From positions 5,222,857-5,286,856 of the forward strand of contig NZ_CP132480.1 of the NCBI RefSeq assembly GCF_030770395.1: 64,000 nucleotides of DNA, in the 5' to 3' direction. The DNA is from Telluria beijingensis (GTDB taxonomy: Bacteria; Pseudomonadota; Gammaproteobacteria; Burkholderiales; Burkholderiaceae_D). Each line of letters opens with the position of its first letter. The stretch's first letter is position 1. The notes under the pieces were generated by a model, which had not been told where the DNA came from, ran no database searches, and saw nothing but the letters and a program-made list of their open reading frames with translations. Shown here one piece after another: positions 42,326-50,716 of this stretch. Both the position numbers and the translations under genes were made by a program.

Positions 42326-42973
42326 TCATGGCACAACCCGCTTGAACTCGACCACCCACACCCAGGGGTTGGCGTCCCAGCTGCCGCCAGTCGATTCCCA
42401 TAAGCGCTTCCAGTCCAGCACCCGCGCACGGCAGCCGTGCTGCATGATGTCGGCGTCCGACGTCAAGACGCCCTCGGCCTCGATGTCCTCAACGCCGATG
42501 TCCTGCAGGCGCTCGACGCGCACGTTGGTGATCTCCAGCAGGATGCGGCTGGCCCAGCGCGGCATGTGGATGCTAGGTCGCCATACCGGTTGCTCGGCTT
42601 CGTACGGCCGCTCGCCATCGGCGCGATACACCAACAAATCGCGCGCCTCTGGCACTTCGCGATATGGCCCCCTCTGCACCTCGAAGTGGTCGCAATACCA
42701 AGTCTCACGTACCCAAAGCCGATCGGCGGCGCCGCCATGCGGGCAGCAGTCTCCAGCCAGGCCGGACCACTTCTGCATTTCTTCCTCGATATGCATCATC
42801 GACTGCATTTCATTCGACGGCCACCAGTGCCCGGCCGGGCCAGGGTAATCGGCTGGCGTTGGCTTGGGCTGCGGCTTCATGATCCGACGGGTCTGCGTCT
42901 TGCTGCCGTCGAGCAGCGCGCGCACCATGGCGCCGCTGAACAGGATCGGCCGTTCTTTGATCTGTGCGGTCAT
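42326..42973 (-). CDS. ASCH-like phage protein
   Basis: 215 aa. ERPILFSGAMVRALLDGSKTQTRRIMKPQP is the typical front of phage ASCH-fold proteins, followed by RLWVRETWYCDHFEVQ, RASRILLEI-like WASRILLEITNVRVERLQDI and VWVVEFKRV. ASCH domains bind RNA or modified bases. ATG 42973 has AAGG at a proper distance; ATG 42979 is too close. Function in phage is unknown. Confidence 0.8.
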   Translation of the reverse strand: MTAQIKERPILFSGAMVRALLDGSKTQTRRIMKPQPKPTPADYPGPAGHWWPSNEMQSMMHIEEEMQKWSGLAGDCCPHGGAADRLWVRETWYCDHFEVQRGPYREVPEARDLLVYRADGERPYEAEQPVWRPSIHMPRWASRILLEITNVRVERLQDIGVEDIEAEGVLTSDADIMQHGCRARVLDWKRLWESTGGSWDANPWVWVVEFKRVVP

Positions 42974-42975
42974 GG

Positions 42976-43392
42976 TCATGCCTTGTGGAATGAGGTGCCG
43001 GCGGCGCGAAGCGACCACGCCGGGATGTCCCGCCGGGTGCCGCGCGGGTTCGGGATGTACTTCTTGCTCAGCGGCGGCCGGGCGAAGACATCGGGCGGCG
43101 TGCGCACCGCGGCGATCTGGCCGACGTACTCGACCACTTCCAGGCCGACGAGCTTGTCGTAGTGCGCCCGCGCGGCCTGGCTCAGGTTGATGCGGCCGTC
43201 GGCCTGCTCGGTCAGCCAGCCGCTGGTCATGGCGCGCTGAATCGCATCCTCTTTGGGCATCGACGTGTTTCCGAAGTCGACTGCTGCGAGTAACAATCTC
43301 ATGGGAAGCGGGCCGGCCTTGTACAGATGCTCACCGGCGACCGCGGCGGCATAGCCTTTTTTCGGGACGCGGACGTTTTGATGTGCAGACAT
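42976..43392 (-). CDS. Phage early protein, unknown
   Basis: 138 aa from ATG 43392 (GGAGGG upstream). YAAAVAGEHLYKAGPLPMRLLLAAV, then a winged-helix-like KEDAIQRAMTSGWLTEQADGRINLSQAARAHYDKL. The layout suggests a small DNA-binding or adaptor protein. A 109-base gap precedes it. Confidence 0.65.
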   Translation of the reverse strand: MSAHQNVRVPKKGYAAAVAGEHLYKAGPLPMRLLLAAVDFGNTSMPKEDAIQRAMTSGWLTEQADGRINLSQAARAHYDKLVGLEVVEYVGQIAAVRTPPDVFARPPLSKKYIPNPRGTRRDIPAWSLRAAGTSFHKA

Positions 43393-43501
43393 TAGAAAGC
43401 CCTCCAGATAGTAAATTTTTCGATGTGGCAGGCGGCGGCGTGCGCGCGGCCCTGGGGCCGGACGCAAACGACGCAGCGCGGCGCGGAGTGGCGGATGTAG
43501 G

Positions 43502-44731
43502 TCATAGTTCGGCCTCCGAGAAAAGCCGCGGCTGCACGGCGCCGTTCTGGTACACCGTGTCCATGATCGTGGTGGCGATCGGCTCGTCTCCGTCCCAGCC
43601 GCGCGGCCAGGTTTCCAAGGCGATGAGTTCGCGGATGCGCGCCTCTTCCTCGGCGTTGACCATGTCGACCAGCGGGCGGCCCAGCGCAGTAGCGGCGGCG
43701 TTCACTTCGGCCTGTATTGCCAGGATCCGCTCCAGCCCCATCAGCCTGGCTTCGAATGTCAGCGGCCCCATGCGCTGCGGGTTCTTGCCGATGCTGCCGT
43801 CCTTCAAGCGCTCGATGCCGGCCTTGCGCAGTCGGTGCTGCGGCTCGCGCAACTCGCGCCAGAGCACCTTGATTCCTTTCATCGGCGCCAGGTAGGCCCA
43901 GTGCGGATTCTTGAGGACGGTGTCGAGCGCCGAATCTTCCTGGGCCAGCGGGCAGCCGACGCATCCGGTACGGGCATTGATCTCCTCCGCCTCGTCGCCG
44001 CCATAGGCGTCAGCGATCGCTGCCGTGCTCCAGTCGCCGAACTCGGCCGTCGGCGCCCAGTGCTTAAGCCATTCCCATACGTGGCACACCCGCCAGTGCA
44101 GCAGCGGCGCCAGGGTGGCCAGCCGGCCGCGCAGGCCCTTCGCGTTCGGCAGGACCTGCTGATACCAGCCCTGCCCGCACTCGGCACCATCCTTCCCGCA
44201 GCTCATCTCGATGCGGCGGTCGCGGATCGCGCTTTCGCCCTGGCGCACGCCAGTAATCATCAGGACCTGGCCCTCGAGCGACTCGACGTGGCGGCGCAGC
44301 GCCTCTTCCATCGGCTCGATCTTGATCTGGCCTGTGCACCAACGCAGCGTGTTGTTGTTCGGCGGCGGCACGCCGCGGCCGAGGATGTAGACCATAAAGC
44401 GGTCGTCGAGCGGCGCCATCACGACCTCGACCTTGATGCCGCGCTCCTCCAGCTCGTCCATGATCTGGCGCGCCGACGCGGCGAGCGGCAGCAGCTCCTG
44501 GCGCGTGTCGGCATAGAACACTGTGAGCGTCTTCGGCCGCGGGATCTTGCCGGTGTCGATCAGGTAGATCAGCAGGGTCAGCGTGGCCGAGCTGTCCTTG
44601 CCGCCCGACCAGGCCACGCCCCAATGGTCGTGGTCGGCGCCGTAGGCGAGTAGCGACTGGATCGTCAGTTCGATCGACTCCGTCATCTGCATGCGGCGCG
44701 CGCCGGCGCCGAAGATGTCGATCTGGTTCAT
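43502..44731 (-). CDS. PP-loop PAPS-reductase / DndC-like enzyme
   Basis: 409 aa. PP-loop AWSGGKDSSAT (residues 40-50) binds ATP or PAPS. YADTRQELLPLA and the Cys blocks LRWCTGQIKIEP, SCGKDGAECGQGW and TGCVGCPLAQED could hold a 4Fe-4S cluster as in DndC. MITGVRQGESAIRDRR is also DndC/PAPS-reductase-like. It may move sulfur or adenylate a nucleobase or tRNA, or reduce PAPS. It overlaps the C5 methyltransferase by 4 bases, so a joint role in DNA modification is possible. No dndA, B, D or E is near. Confidence 0.82.
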   Translation of the reverse strand: MNQIDIFGAGARRMQMTESIELTIQSLLAYGADHDHWGVAWSGGKDSSATLTLLIYLIDTGKIPRPKTLTVFYADTRQELLPLAASARQIMDELEERGIKVEVVMAPLDDRFMVYILGRGVPPPNNNTLRWCTGQIKIEPMEEALRRHVESLEGQVLMITGVRQGESAIRDRRIEMSCGKDGAECGQGWYQQVLPNAKGLRGRLATLAPLLHWRVCHVWEWLKHWAPTAEFGDWSTAAIADAYGGDEAEEINARTGCVGCPLAQEDSALDTVLKNPHWAYLAPMKGIKVLWRELREPQHRLRKAGIERLKDGSIGKNPQRMGPLTFEARLMGLERILAIQAEVNAAATALGRPLVDMVNAEEEARIRELIALETWPRGWDGDEPIATTIMDTVYQNGAVQPRLFSEAEL

Positions 44732-46800
44732 GCAGCCCTCCCGACAATCTGTCGCTCGTGCGCGAAGTTCGCGCGGATGAGCGCCTCAGACAGTGGCGGG
44801 CACACGCTATTGCCGCACATGCGCACCTGGGCCGATTTCGTCAGCGGGATACGCGGCAGCGACAGCGGGTCGCCGTCGACCTGCTCGCCGCCCACGAACA
44901 GCAGCTCCGGGTCGGGGATTTCGTCGATGACGTAGCCTGCCGGGAAGCCTTGGGCGCGGTATAGCTCGTGCGGCGCCAGCATGCGCAGGCCGATGTCGAC
45001 AATCTCGTAGTCCTGGCCGTGGATCGTGACCAGGCCGAAGCGGTCGCGGCTCGTCACGGTCGCCAGCGGCGAGCCGGGCGTCTGGTCCTGGTCGGTGCCG
45101 TAGTAGGCCAGCAGGAAGGCGCGGACCTCGGCATGATGCTGGCCGCCGGCGCTTATCGTGTGCAGCGGCGCGTCGGCGGCGTGACCAACGCTCTTGCCCA
45201 TGTCGCGCTGGATGTGCGCGGTCACAATGCCCAGAGCGTGCGGCGCGCCAGCCGGGTTTTCCTTCGGCCCGGCCGTGATGGTCGGCACCGGCTCGGCCAA
45301 GTCGCTGCCGGTCGAACCGGTGCGGAACTTGGTGAGGTGCGCCGTCACCAGCGACTGCTGCGAGCCTGATGCCGTGAGCGTCGAGATCGGCGCGTCCGCT
45401 GGTCGGCCAGCTTTCACGCCGCTGCGCTCCTTGTTGTGCTGGGCCATGAATGCGGTTACGACTGCAGTATCGCCCTTCGCCGTGATCGTCGCGGTGGGCT
45501 CGTCGGCGCCGCGCGGGCGGCTGTCACCGGCGCGGCCGCCCACGCCCACCAGCGCAGCCGAGACCAGACCGAAGTGGCCACCCTTCACCTGGGCGCAGAC
45601 GGTGCGCAGCGGCGCATCGGCCGGCATCACGCGCTGGTTGCTGGCGTTGGCGTGCTCGTTGAGGAACGCGGTGACTAGCGCGTGGCGATTCTCGGTCGTG
45701 ATCGTCAGGACGGGTTCGTCGGGATGCGTGCCGCGCGCGTCAGCTGGACGCTTGTCGCCGTTGTATGGCGCGAAGTATGCGCTGGCCAGCGCCTTCTCGC
45801 CGCGCTGCGCGCCGGTGATCGTGCGGAATGGCTCGTGCACCGACTCGCTGCGGTCGCCGCCCTGGTGCGTCACCGGAACGATGCTCGGCACCACCACCGC
45901 GCGGTGATTCTCCGTCGTCAGCGTGCCGAACGGCTGGTTGGCGGTGACCGGCTTTCCGGCGTAGATCGGGCCGCCCTGCCCTACGATGAACGGATCCGCC
46001 GCGTCGACCACGTAGCGCATGATGCCCTTGGCGATACGGCGCAGCGTGGCCTCGGCCAGCGGGCGCTTGCGGGTGAAAATGCTCGGGCACTCCAGCGACC
46101 AGTCGATGCATTCCGCCGCGGTGCGGTACGGCTGCAGCTTGCCCGCGCGAACGGCAGGCGAGTCCGGCGCGCCGTTGGTCGGCGCCGGCCACTGGATCGG
46201 CAGGCCATCGCGGCGCGCCACCAGGAAGAAGCGCTTGCGGATCGTCGGGGTATCGTAATCGCTGGCGCGCAGCTCGCGGTGGTCGACCTTGTAGCCATGA
46301 GCTTCCAGTTGGCGGACGAATGATTCGAACGTCTTGCCGCGGCGCGCCGGGTCCGGCTTCCAGTGACCGTGCTCGTCCTGGATGAGCGGGCCCCACGTTT
46401 TGAACTCCTCCACGTTTTCGAGCATGATGACGCGCGGCTTGCACTTCGCCGCCCAGCGCAGCGTCACCCAGGCCAGCCCGCGAATCTTCTTCTCGACCGG
46501 CTTGCCGCCCTTCGCCTTGCTGAAGTGCTTGCAGTCGGGCGACAGCCAGACCAGGGCCACCGGCTGGTTGCCGGTCACCTCGATCGGGTCGACGTCCCAC
46601 ACGCTCTCGCACAGGTGTTTCGTGTGCGGGTGGTTGATGGCGTGCATGGCCAGCGCTTCGGGATCGTGGTTGATCGCGATGTCGACCGGGCGGCCGAACG
46701 CGGCCTCCAGGCCGGTGCTGGTCCCGCCGCCTCCGGCGAAGTTGTCGATGATGAGCTCGTGGCCCAGGTCCAACTGCATGGTGATGAGGTCGCGCTTCAT
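44728..46800 (-). CDS. C5-cytosine DNA methyltransferase with repeat-built recognition region
   Basis: 690 aa. Catalytic front: FAGGGGTSTGLE (motif I, 21-32), SPDCKHFSKAKGGKP (motif IV, Cys90), MLENVEEF (motif VI), RKRFFLVARR (motif VIII). C-terminus ELYRAQGFPAGY and QVRMCGNSVCPPL (motifs IX/X). Between residues 270 and 600 lie about nine degenerate units of 26-50 residues with the core P-x-x-T-[IVL]-T/S...V-x-A-x-[LF]. No partner nuclease is present, so it should protect phage DNA from host restriction. Confidence 0.9.
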   Translation of the reverse strand: MKRDLITMQLDLGHELIIDNFAGGGGTSTGLEAAFGRPVDIAINHDPEALAMHAINHPHTKHLCESVWDVDPIEVTGNQPVALVWLSPDCKHFSKAKGGKPVEKKIRGLAWVTLRWAAKCKPRVIMLENVEEFKTWGPLIQDEHGHWKPDPARRGKTFESFVRQLEAHGYKVDHRELRASDYDTPTIRKRFFLVARRDGLPIQWPAPTNGAPDSPAVRAGKLQPYRTAAECIDWSLECPSIFTRKRPLAEATLRRIAKGIMRYVVDAADPFIVGQGGPIYAGKPVTANQPFGTLTTENHRAVVVPSIVPVTHQGGDRSESVHEPFRTITGAQRGEKALASAYFAPYNGDKRPADARGTHPDEPVLTITTENRHALVTAFLNEHANASNQRVMPADAPLRTVCAQVKGGHFGLVSAALVGVGGRAGDSRPRGADEPTATITAKGDTAVVTAFMAQHNKERSGVKAGRPADAPISTLTASGSQQSLVTAHLTKFRTGSTGSDLAEPVPTITAGPKENPAGAPHALGIVTAHIQRDMGKSVGHAADAPLHTISAGGQHHAEVRAFLLAYYGTDQDQTPGSPLATVTSRDRFGLVTIHGQDYEIVDIGLRMLAPHELYRAQGFPAGYVIDEIPDPELLFVGGEQVDGDPLSLPRIPLTKSAQVRMCGNSVCPPLSEALIRANFAHERQIVGRAA

Positions 46801-47273
46801 GGGCGGACCTCCGCACGGCGGGCGGCGAAGAATTCTGCTGGCAAGGCAAGCGGATCGCGCGCGGCCGGCGCCGTATGCAGCCGGACCGCGTAATGCGCAT
46901 CGTCAGCCATGATGTGGATGTGGCGGGATGGGTCGTTGGCGGCGAGCGTCATGGCGGTGCGCTGGCCCTTCGCGGCGCGCGCACGCGGCATGCCGCCCAG
47001 CTGCAGCAGGTAGGCCTGGGCCTGTTCGATCGAGATCGCCAGGCAGTAGACCGGCGTGCCGCGCGACAGCGGCGTCTCGTCTTCGAGGCGCGCGATCGTC
47101 ACGCGCCCGCCCAGCTCGGCCAGGTACTTGCGCACGCCCGATGGGCTCAGCTCGAGCATGTCGCCGATCTCGTCGCGGCGCAGCTGGCGCACCATCAGGG
47201 TGGAGACCAGGATGCGCATGCGCTCGAGGCGAGCAGCGGTCTGGCCAGGGGTGACGTAGCTGGCGCGGGTCAT
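46797..47273 (-). CDS. Winged-helix DNA-binding phage protein
   Basis: 158 aa. MRILVSTLMVRQLRRDEIGDMLELSPSGVRKYLAELGGRVTIARL is a clear winged helix. The C-terminal half ends in PAEFFAARRAEVR. It overlaps the genes on both sides by 4 bases and is likely a regulator in the early operon or a replication accessory. Confidence 0.75.
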   Translation of the reverse strand: MTRASYVTPGQTAARLERMRILVSTLMVRQLRRDEIGDMLELSPSGVRKYLAELGGRVTIARLEDETPLSRGTPVYCLAISIEQAQAYLLQLGGMPRARAAKGQRTAMTLAANDPSRHIHIMADDAHYAVRLHTAPAARDPLALPAEFFAARRAEVRP

Positions 47274-47989
47274 GCTGGGACCTCGGATTCTTTCATGGGC
47301 GCGGTCGCGGTCATCGCGGCCAGGTCATCCACTGCGGGCAGACTCGCCACCCAAGCCGGCGTAGCGCCCAGCCTGCTGTCGTCACGCATCGACATAAGGA
47401 CGCCGATGAAATCTGGAGCGCAGTCGAGGCGGAATACTGCACTGGATCCTTTTACGTCCTTGCTTGTATAGAAGTTCATGCCGACGGCGCCGCGCGTTTT
47501 CCGCATCATCATCTTGCCCGCAGCAGCTGCAGCTTTCTGCGCTAGTTCCATTACAGGAGCACCGAACATTCCGGGTAGCCCCGGCTCGAGCACGTCTGCC
47601 TTGGGGATAACTCGCTCGTAGCGCGGATAGGTCGCCTCGACCTCGGGACGCCCAGGCTGAATGTAGACGTCGCTGTCGCCGTTTTCGACGACTGCAAGCC
47701 GATCGCCGATCATGACAACGCGACGATCTTCTTTCAGTCCGCCTGCGCATGCTTGCTGCATCCGGCCATCAAAGCGCAAAATCACTTCGTGTTCGCATAC
47801 CGCGTCGCGGTCGTAGATGGCGCCGAGGGCATGACCGTTCGTTGCGCAGATGATTGCGCCGCCGTCCTGGTGCGGTCGGACGTTGATCGCGTTGAGGTAA
47901 TAGCGGATGTCCGCTTTGGCGATGAACGGGGCGATGATCGGCAGGAGCTTTGCCGTCAGACTGAGCTTGGCGTGCTTGTTCTCGGTCAT
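47270..47989 (-). CDS. Sliding-clamp-like phage protein (candidate)
   Basis: 239 aa from ATG 47989. The front DIRYYLNAINVRPHQDGGAIICATNGHALGAIYDRDAV recalls the DnaN pattern 'GxLxlxATDGHRLa', and the spacing of strands (VILRFDGRM, RRVVMIGDRLAVVENGDS, VEATYPRYERVIPK) matches one clamp domain pair. Full DnaN is about 370 aa, so this is a shorter form. It could redirect host polymerase to phage DNA. The longer frame to 48157 is not needed. Confidence 0.6.
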   Translation of the reverse strand: MTENKHAKLSLTAKLLPIIAPFIAKADIRYYLNAINVRPHQDGGAIICATNGHALGAIYDRDAVCEHEVILRFDGRMQQACAGGLKEDRRVVMIGDRLAVVENGDSDVYIQPGRPEVEATYPRYERVIPKADVLEPGLPGMFGAPVMELAQKAAAAAGKMMMRKTRGAVGMNFYTSKDVKGSSAVFRLDCAPDFIGVLMSMRDDSRLGATPAWVASLPAVDDLAAMTATAPMKESEVPA

Positions 47990-48237
47990 TGCACACCGCC
48001 GATCACGGCGCGCGCGGCCGCATTCAGGTCCGACTCGGTGAGGACGTGGCGGCGGACGTCGACGGTGTACACGACGTCGCCCGGGCGCAGCCACTGCTGT
48101 GCGCTGGCCAGCTCGGACAGCGAGCGCGCCTCCGGCTCTGGCGGCTCGGTCGACCACTGGCGGATCGCTGGCACAGCGCCAGACGAAGACTGGTCTTCAC
48201 CGGCGTGCACCGCCGGTGGATTCGATTGTGCTAACAT
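47986..48237 (-). CDS. Small early phage protein
   Basis: 83 aa. A disordered polar front (HAGEDQSSSGAVP) and a compact end WLRPGDVVYTVDVRRHVLTESDLNAAARAVIG. GAGG lies 9 bases before ATG 48237. Overlaps the clamp-like gene by 4 bases. No family recognised. Confidence 0.6.
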   Translation of the reverse strand: MLAQSNPPAVHAGEDQSSSGAVPAIRQWSTEPPEPEARSLSELASAQQWLRPGDVVYTVDVRRHVLTESDLNAAARAVIGGVQ

Positions 48238-48266
48238 TTGGTTTCCTCTCCAAGGATTTGCTTCAA

Positions 48267-48294
48267 GGGCCCCGACTGCAATCGGGGCTTTTTC
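48267..48294 (+). terminator. Rightward intrinsic terminator in leftward operon
   Basis: Arms GCCCCGA/TCGGGGC, 6-base loop, then TTTTTC on the plus strand. Leftward the stem has no T tract. No rightward gene precedes it, so it may stop antisense transcription, or the stem may serve in RNA processing of the leftward message. Confidence 0.6.
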
Positions 48295-48394
48295 ACTTCT
48301 GCTGCTCTGCGAGCATCTGCTCGTATTTCTTGCGGCTCATCACGTGGCCAGGCTCGATCGGCACCGGCTGCCGCTCTTGATCCTGCCGGTTCAC
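48293..48394 (-). CDS. 33-aa coupled small ORF
   Basis: GTG 48394 overlaps the previous stop (GTGA). Reads MNRQDQERQPVPIEPGHV, then MSRKKYEQMLAEQQK. Polar, helical C-terminus. The stop abuts the stem-loop at 48267. Called on coupling and phage-like composition. Confidence 0.45.
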   Translation of the reverse strand: MNRQDQERQPVPIEPGHVMSRKKYEQMLAEQQK

Positions 48395-48720
48395 TTCCCC
48401 TCCTTCGGCGGCTTCATTCCTTTGATGTTTCCCATCGCCGCATTGGCCAGCTCCAAGCTCCGACGTGCGGCATTGACTTTGATCTGGGCCTCACTCATCA
48501 GGTGGGCGTGCGCCTCGCCCCAGCTGTCGTGGTACTGCGCGAACTCCCCGCGCTTGGCCTCGCGGTATTCGCGCCTCGTACCGGCCGGCCTGCCAACGAT
48601 CGGCAGGACCACAAAGGCTGGCGTCTCACGCAGCGCCTCGACCCGCTCGATTACGCCGGCCCGGTGGCCGGTCTTGAACTTGACCAGCGTCGGTGGGGCC
48701 AGCTTCGTCTTTTGATCCAT
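48391..48720 (-). CDS. Phage early protein, unknown
   Basis: 109 aa: APPTLVKFKTGHRAGVIERV, FVVLPIVGRPAGTRREYREA, then a helical SEAQIKVNAARRSLELANAAMG and basic tail. Compact and basic; nucleic acid binding is possible. No family recognised. Confidence 0.6.
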   Translation of the reverse strand: MDQKTKLAPPTLVKFKTGHRAGVIERVEALRETPAFVVLPIVGRPAGTRREYREAKRGEFAQYHDSWGEAHAHLMSEAQIKVNAARRSLELANAAMGNIKGMKPPKEGK

Positions 48721-48795
48721 CCGTTCTCCTTCTGTGATTCAGCGCAGACCTGCTGACTGCCACCGGGGTATCGTGGTATCCGTGGGGAGCGGGCT

Positions 48796-49032
48796 TCATG
48801 CCGCCAGCGCGCGGATTTCTTTCACCGGCACGCCCAGGTGCTCGTGGATGCTCAAGATCACCCGCGGCCCCAGCCTGGCGCCGGCGCGCAGCTTGCACAC
48901 CACGCTCGGCGCAATCTCCAGTTCCCGGGCCAGCGCCGCATCGCTCGTGATCTGGAAGCGATCGCGCAAGGTGTCCAACAACTTCGCCACGTTTTTCAAG
49001 TTCCACTCCCTCGGTATTGGTGACGGCGCCAT
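48796..49032 (-). CDS. Cro/CI-type helix-turn-helix protein
   Basis: 78 aa. LLDTLRDRFQITSDAALARELEIAPSVVCKLRAGARLGPRVILSIHEHL is a clear XRE-like helix-turn-helix with the AALARELEIAPSVVCKLR recognition unit. It lies in the cro operon after the 49630 gene, where lambdoid phages keep CII-like or extra Cro-like regulators. Confidence 0.78.
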   Translation of the reverse strand: MAPSPIPREWNLKNVAKLLDTLRDRFQITSDAALARELEIAPSVVCKLRAGARLGPRVILSIHEHLGVPVKEIRALAA

Positions 49033-49060
49033 CCCGCCGCCTGGGTGCTTCCTACGTCGA

Positions 49061-49630
49061 CTAGGCGCTCGCGCGGGCCAGCGCCCGGCGTGCGTGAATC
49101 TCGGCGGTCACGTCGTCTGCGGCAGCCTGGTAGGCCTCGGCCGCTTCGGTCAATTCGATGCGCACGGCGAGCAGCTGCTCCTCGTCCGCCTCGGCGCCGA
49201 CCTGGAGCAGCGCCAGCTTCCCTTCCGCGCTTTCCTTGGCGATGTTCTTCAGGGGCTTGAGCGGGTCGAAGCCGATCGCCGGGGCCTGGTCGGCGGCGCG
49301 CGCCTCGATGCCGAGCGGGCACAGGATCTGGTTCATCGCGGCCAGGCGCTGCTCTGGCGGCAGCGCGGCCAGGATCGAAGGGATCATGTTGGCCGGGAGG
49401 TTGCCTTCGTCTAGCCAGCGGAAAATCTTCTGCGCCGACTTCTTGGCGCGGTCGTAGGCGTCGCTGCCGCCGAATTCGAAGGTGATCTCCGTGGCCGCGC
49501 CGGCGGCGTACGCCAGGTGCGCTTCGACGATGGCGATGGCCACGGCCTCGCGGCTCATGCGCTGGGTAGTGCGCCATGCCTCGATGGCGGAGCGCAGGAT
49601 CTCGACCAGCGATTGATTTTGAATACTCAT
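49061..49630 (-). CDS. YdaT/CII-position regulatory phage protein (tentative)
   Basis: 189 aa. LVEILRSAIEAWRTTQRMSREAVAIAIVEAHL, then YDRAKKSAQKIFRWLDEGNLPANMIPSILAALPPEQRLA, and a helical C-terminus. The 'FRWLDE...psilaALP' part recalls YdaT-like proteins next to cro in many prophages. In E. coli Rac, YdaT is a toxic regulator. Family identity is tentative. Confidence 0.6.
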   Translation of the reverse strand: MSIQNQSLVEILRSAIEAWRTTQRMSREAVAIAIVEAHLAYAAGAATEITFEFGGSDAYDRAKKSAQKIFRWLDEGNLPANMIPSILAALPPEQRLAAMNQILCPLGIEARAADQAPAIGFDPLKPLKNIAKESAEGKLALLQVGAEADEEQLLAVRIELTEAAEAYQAAADDVTAEIHARRALARASA

Positions 49631-49707
49631 CTTCGTGACTCTTTCCGATTAGAAAGCTAATCTGACAACACTATGAAAACTGCTCAGCCCTTCGAAACCA
49701 CCGAGAC

Positions 49708-49926
49708 TTACATGTCGCTAGCGCGGCGACGCGGAACCGAATCGGTGAGCCCGAGATCAGAAAAGACAGCCGGACGCGCCAAGCGCAGAAACTTGAGCTG
49801 CGCCTTCGGTATGCCTAATTTGCGCCACTCTGATACCGAAGGCGGCTGTATCTCGCAAAGCCGAGCTACTTCTGACGTCCCGCCCAGGGCGTCGATGATT
49901 TCATCGGGCGTAATGTCTCGATTCAT
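49708..49926 (-). CDS. Cro-like repressor (YdaS type)
   Basis: 72 aa: PDEIIDALGGTSEVARLCEIQPPSVSEWRKLGIPKAQLKFL is a YdaS/Cro helix-turn-helix of typical length. It is the first leftward gene after the operator cluster and divergent from the CI-like gene, the standard place for Cro. Confidence 0.85.
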   Translation of the reverse strand: MNRDITPDEIIDALGGTSEVARLCEIQPPSVSEWRKLGIPKAQLKFLRLARPAVFSDLGLTDSVPRRRASDM

Positions 49927-49934
49927 GCGTCCAT

Positions 49935-50007
49935 TTTAGGCATACCTAAATTATTAGGCAAGCGTTTTTAGGCTTACCTCACCAAAAAAAGATTAGGATT
50001 ACCTAAT
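49935..50007. promoter_or_regulatory. Cro/CI operator cluster (three sites)
   Basis: Three 16-bp near-palindromes: TTTAGGCATACCTAAA (49935-49950), TTTAGGCTTACCTCAC (49967-49982) and ATTAGGATTACCTAAT (49992-50007), plus a half site ATTAGGCA at 49953. Centres are 32 and 25 bases apart. The third overlaps the repressor ATG at 50006. This is the layout of a lambda OR region serving divergent cro and cI promoters. Confidence 0.88.
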
Positions 50008-50716
50008 GGAACAATGGAAACTAAGACTTGCCGAAGCACGTGCTGCGAAGGGGTTGAGCAAAAGTGATTTTGCGAAGGCCGTTCGCATCTCGCCGCCTAC
50101 GGCTACTGACTGGGAGAAAAGTGTCGCTGACGGCGGCATCAAGGAAATATCGGGCATCCGACTGACGAAAGTCTGCGAGGTGCTTGGGATTGACCCGATG
50201 TGGCTCCTGCACGGCAAAGGGGATGGGCCAGCCAGGGCGCCGTCGCCCGACCGGATTGAAGACATCAAGCCAGTCGCCAGTGCCGACGCCGACAGCGGAG
50301 CCTTCGTGCACATCCCGAAGGTACGCCTCTTGGTCTCGGCTGGTGTGAGCGGTTTCGGCGTTGAGCCGGAGCCGTATGACGGATCGACCGCCACAGTGCC
50401 AGCCGACTGGTTGCGGCGGCGCCAGCTGCGCGCCGAGCACCTGATCGCGATACGCGTGCGCGGCCGCAGTATGGAGCCGACCTTCAACGAAGGTGATACC
50501 GTCTTCATCAACAAGCTCGACACGGAACCTTCCGACGGCGCGGTATTCGTCATCAACTACGAGGGCGAAGATGTGATCAAGCGCCTCACCCGTGACGCTG
50601 GCGATTGGTACCTGGTCTCGGACAACCGTAGCCAGGAATACCACCGGAAGCTATGTAAGGGTGCCGAGTGCATCATCATAGGTCGCGTGGTTCGTAGCGA
50701 GCGAGAACACTACTAG
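50006..50716 (+). CDS. CI-like repressor with S24 self-cleavage domain
   Basis: 236 aa. N-terminal XRE helix-turn-helix (KLRLAEARAAKGLSKSDFAKAVRI, TATDWEK) and C-terminal LexA-like peptidase with VRGRSMEPTF (Ser155) and DVIKRLTR (Lys192). The probable cut site is Ala112-Gly113 in VSAGVSG. RecA filaments should trigger cleavage and induction. The start codon lies inside an operator, so it can repress itself. Confidence 0.93.
   Translation: MEQWKLRLAEARAAKGLSKSDFAKAVRISPPTATDWEKSVADGGIKEISGIRLTKVCEVLGIDPMWLLHGKGDGPARAPSPDRIEDIKPVASADADSGAFVHIPKVRLLVSAGVSGFGVEPEPYDGSTATVPADWLRRRQLRAEHLIAIRVRGRSMEPTFNEGDTVFINKLDTEPSDGAVFVINYEGEDVIKRLTRDAGDWYLVSDNRSQEYHRKLCKGAECIIIGRVVRSEREHY

Noticed and set aside
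47270..48157. Extension of the clamp-like gene to 48157
   Set aside because: The added 56 residues overlap the 47986-48237 gene and are Arg/Pro-rich; ATG 47989 starts the plausible protein.
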